Part shown: positions 61,993 to 64,000 of the stretch, piece by piece
How the letters are laid out: each line of letters begins with the position of its first letter
How positions within the stretch are numbered: position 1 is the first letter of the stretch
Assembly (NCBI GenBank): GCA_035582835.1
Contig: JAYKAV010002789.1
Location: 730,016 to 794,015, forward strand
From: Phoebastria nigripes
Lineage: Eukaryota > Chordata > Aves > Procellariiformes > Diomedeidae
DNA: 64,000 nt
Reading direction: 5' to 3'
The notes under the pieces: model-generated
The model's database searches: none
Told to the model about the DNA's origin: nothing
Seen by the model: only the letters and a program-made list of their open reading frames with translations
Translations under genes and position numbers: made by a program

Positions 61993-62823
61993 GGATCATA
62001 GAATCATAAAGGTTGGAAAGGACCTCCAAGATCATCGAATCCAACCGTCAACCCAACACCTCCATGCCCACTAAATCATGTCCCTAAGTGCCACATCTAC
62101 ATGTCTTTTAAATACCTCCAGGGATGGTGACTCCACCACTTCCCTGGGCAGCCTGTTCCAACGTTTAACCACTCTTTCAGTAAAGAAATTTTTCCTAATG
62201 TCCAATCTAAACCTCCCTTGGTGCAACTTGAGGCCCTCTTGTCCAATCGCTAGTTGCTTGGCAGAAGAGACCAACACCCACCTCGCTGCAACCTCCTTTC
62301 AGGTAGTTGTAGAGCACAATAAGGTCTCCCCTCAGCCTCCTCTTCTCCAGACTAAACAGTCCCAGTTCCCTCAGCCGTTCCTCATAAGACTTGTTCTCCA
62401 GACCCTTCACCAGCCTCATTGCCCTTCTGTGGACACGCTCCAGCACCTCAATGTCCTTCTTGTAGTGAGGGGCCCAAAACTGAACACAGTATTCAAGGTG
62501 CGGCCCCACCAGTGCCGAGTACAGGGGCACAATCACCTTCCTACTCCTGCTGGCCACACTATTTCTGATACAGGCCAGGATGCCATTGGCCTTCTTGGCC
62601 ACCTTGGCACACTGCTGGCTCACATTCAGCCGGCTGTCAACCAGCACCCCCAGGACCTTTTCCGCCAGGCAGCTTTCCAGCCACTCTTCTCCAAGCCTGT
62701 AGCGTTGCATGGGGTTGTTGTGACCCAAGTGCAGGACCCGGCACTTGGCCTTGTTAAACCTCATGCAATTGGCCTCGGTCCATCGATGCAGCCTGTCCAG
62801 ACCCCTCTGCAGAGCCTTCCTAC
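61993..62823 (-). mobile_element. CR1 LINE fragment D, 5'-truncated
   Basis: It begins at the left with aggatcatagaatcataaag, the reverse complement of the CR1 3' terminus. It covers the 3'-UTR and the ORF2 C-terminus up to the region before [17 protein letters not shown], and stops abruptly near 62823. A minus-strand frame of 185 codons (62207-62764) is open. Relative to copy C it lacks about nine bases near 62236, which breaks the last part of ORF2. Confidence 0.95.
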
Positions 62824-64000
62824 AGGAAAGAGATTTCTACAGCAAAAAATCTATGGATACAGTGTGAACTGAAAACCTTGTATCTTGCTCTTTTCCTAGA
62901 ACTAGATGGTGGGAAAGAGACTTAGCTTTACAAAATTTGCAAACCTCTGTTTTCTCATTAGTTGAGTTGATCGAGCTCTCTCATTCTTAGATGCCACCAT
63001 TTGTAGCTCTTCTGTGTACAGCATGTATGGGAAATGGGAGGAGAGAACAGTTGGTTGAAGATAAGAAGGGAAGAGAAGATACCCTGCAAAAGAGAATTAC
63101 AGCACACGGAGACAAAGTTTAAGCCTGAGATGCAGGAGTGAACAGGGAAAAGAGAGGGTACAAAAATTATGTATATCTAAAAGGAAAAGATGAAACACAC
63201 TGAATTCAACTGGGGAAAAGCAACTCAATGCTGCCCCTCTCCCCGCCCCCAAAAGAAGTAAAGCCAGGAGGAGGAGTGAGAAATACCAGGGTGATAGAGT
63301 AAATTACTTATCTCTTTCTGATTTAAAGAAAGAAGTGACTTACACTGTGTTGTTCAACAAGTTACAAAGAAGCCTTTAAACTGGGAATTCTTTTAAGGTT
63401 TTTTGACCATTAAATGAAGAGCAGGGAAGATGCCGATAGGAATGGCAGCAGAGACGATTCTAGCTGCTTCGTGAGCTTACTTGCCAGGTCCATAGGAACT
63501 GGGGTCATGAGTCCCCAAGTCACTCACTAGTCCTAGTCTTCCTGTTCACTACTCCTAGCGCCCACTAGTCCTCAGTATTGTATTGTTGATAGTACTTCTG
63601 GTTGTTTTTAAGTACCTTCCCCTTTCTGTGTGCTGCAGGGGAAAATTCAGCTGTGGCAGTGCTCAGTGCTCCTCTCCACAGGAGATGAAACGTCATGGCT
63701 TCATTTTTGATCATCTGCTGGGTAGGGATGTTGCTTGGAGCAACTGTGTTTCACTGTCCCTTTGGATTAGGTGCTGACATTTACCAGGTGCTGGCCTATC
63801 AAAATCAGGGGAGATAATGATGCGCATGCTTAGCGTACTTTAAAAGAACAAATTTTTTTACCTTGTATCTGGGATTTTTCTCTCCTCCTTTCAAAGAAGT
63901 AAAAGGCAAAGAATGACACTGATGAGGATTACAGCTTGTTTTACGGTATAGTCTTCTCATAAGTATGCATAGCAACTCTTCATCTGAACTTTTTTTTTTT
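62824..64000. other. Non-coding sequence to the window edge
   Basis: No exon or repeat was recognised; the window ends in a T tract. Confidence 0.5.

Noticed and set aside
1..64000. CRISPR arrays, operons, tRNA or rRNA genes
   Set aside because: The window is vertebrate nuclear DNA; no spaced identical repeats, cloverleaf boxes or rRNA motifs were seen.

Overview
The window looks like bird nuclear DNA. The evidence is several CR1 non-LTR retrotransposon pieces with their typical short terminal repeats (agaatcat / gattctat), two solo LTRs of a widespread avian ERVL-type family, sparse genes with short-to-moderate introns, and two sharp CpG islands in otherwise AT-rich sequence. No bacterial-style features, CRISPR arrays, tRNAs or rRNAs were seen. 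The species cannot be determined. Scattered single N bases suggest a consensus-type draft assembly.

Layout. 1-10.4 kb is AT-rich intergenic DNA with one minus-strand CR1 (about 0.8-1.4 kb) and a solo LTR with intact 5-bp target duplications (6051-6662). 10.4-13.2 kb is a pile-up of four CR1 pieces in both orientations, the largest keeping broken reverse-transcriptase frames. 13.2-16.4 kb is a compact GC-rich block with a small TOPORS-like RING-finger gene: a 23-bp tandem repeat carrying CRE-like sites, a TATA-like box, a non-coding first exon, a 122-bp intron, an uninterrupted 334-codon ORF, a poly(A) signal, and a 53-bp minisatellite behind it. Another CR1 scrap (16.44-16.63 kb) closes the block.

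19.6-20.3 kb is CpG island 1, followed by the clearest conserved gene: a three-coding-exon glutaredoxin-like protein (C5orf63 family) at 25.29-29.29 kb, plus strand, with canonical splice sites, a CPLC redox motif and a poly(A) signal. 36.1-37.2 kb is CpG island 2, which carries nine tandem GGGACC/GGGGCC hexamers. No coding exon was recognised after it. From remembered vertebrate gene order beside C5orf63, it could be the MARCHF3 promoter, with the rest of the window in a long first intron; this is inference. The last 27 kb holds two more minus-strand CR1s (37.75-38.89 and 61.99-62.82 kb), a short plus-strand CR1 tail (53.3 kb) and a second, older solo LTR (50.53-51.03 kb).

The TOPORS-like gene and the glutaredoxin-like gene appear unrelated in function. 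The most unusual local system is the TOPORS-like cassette: a RING gene with CRE repeats as its promoter, held between retroelement remains in AT-rich DNA.
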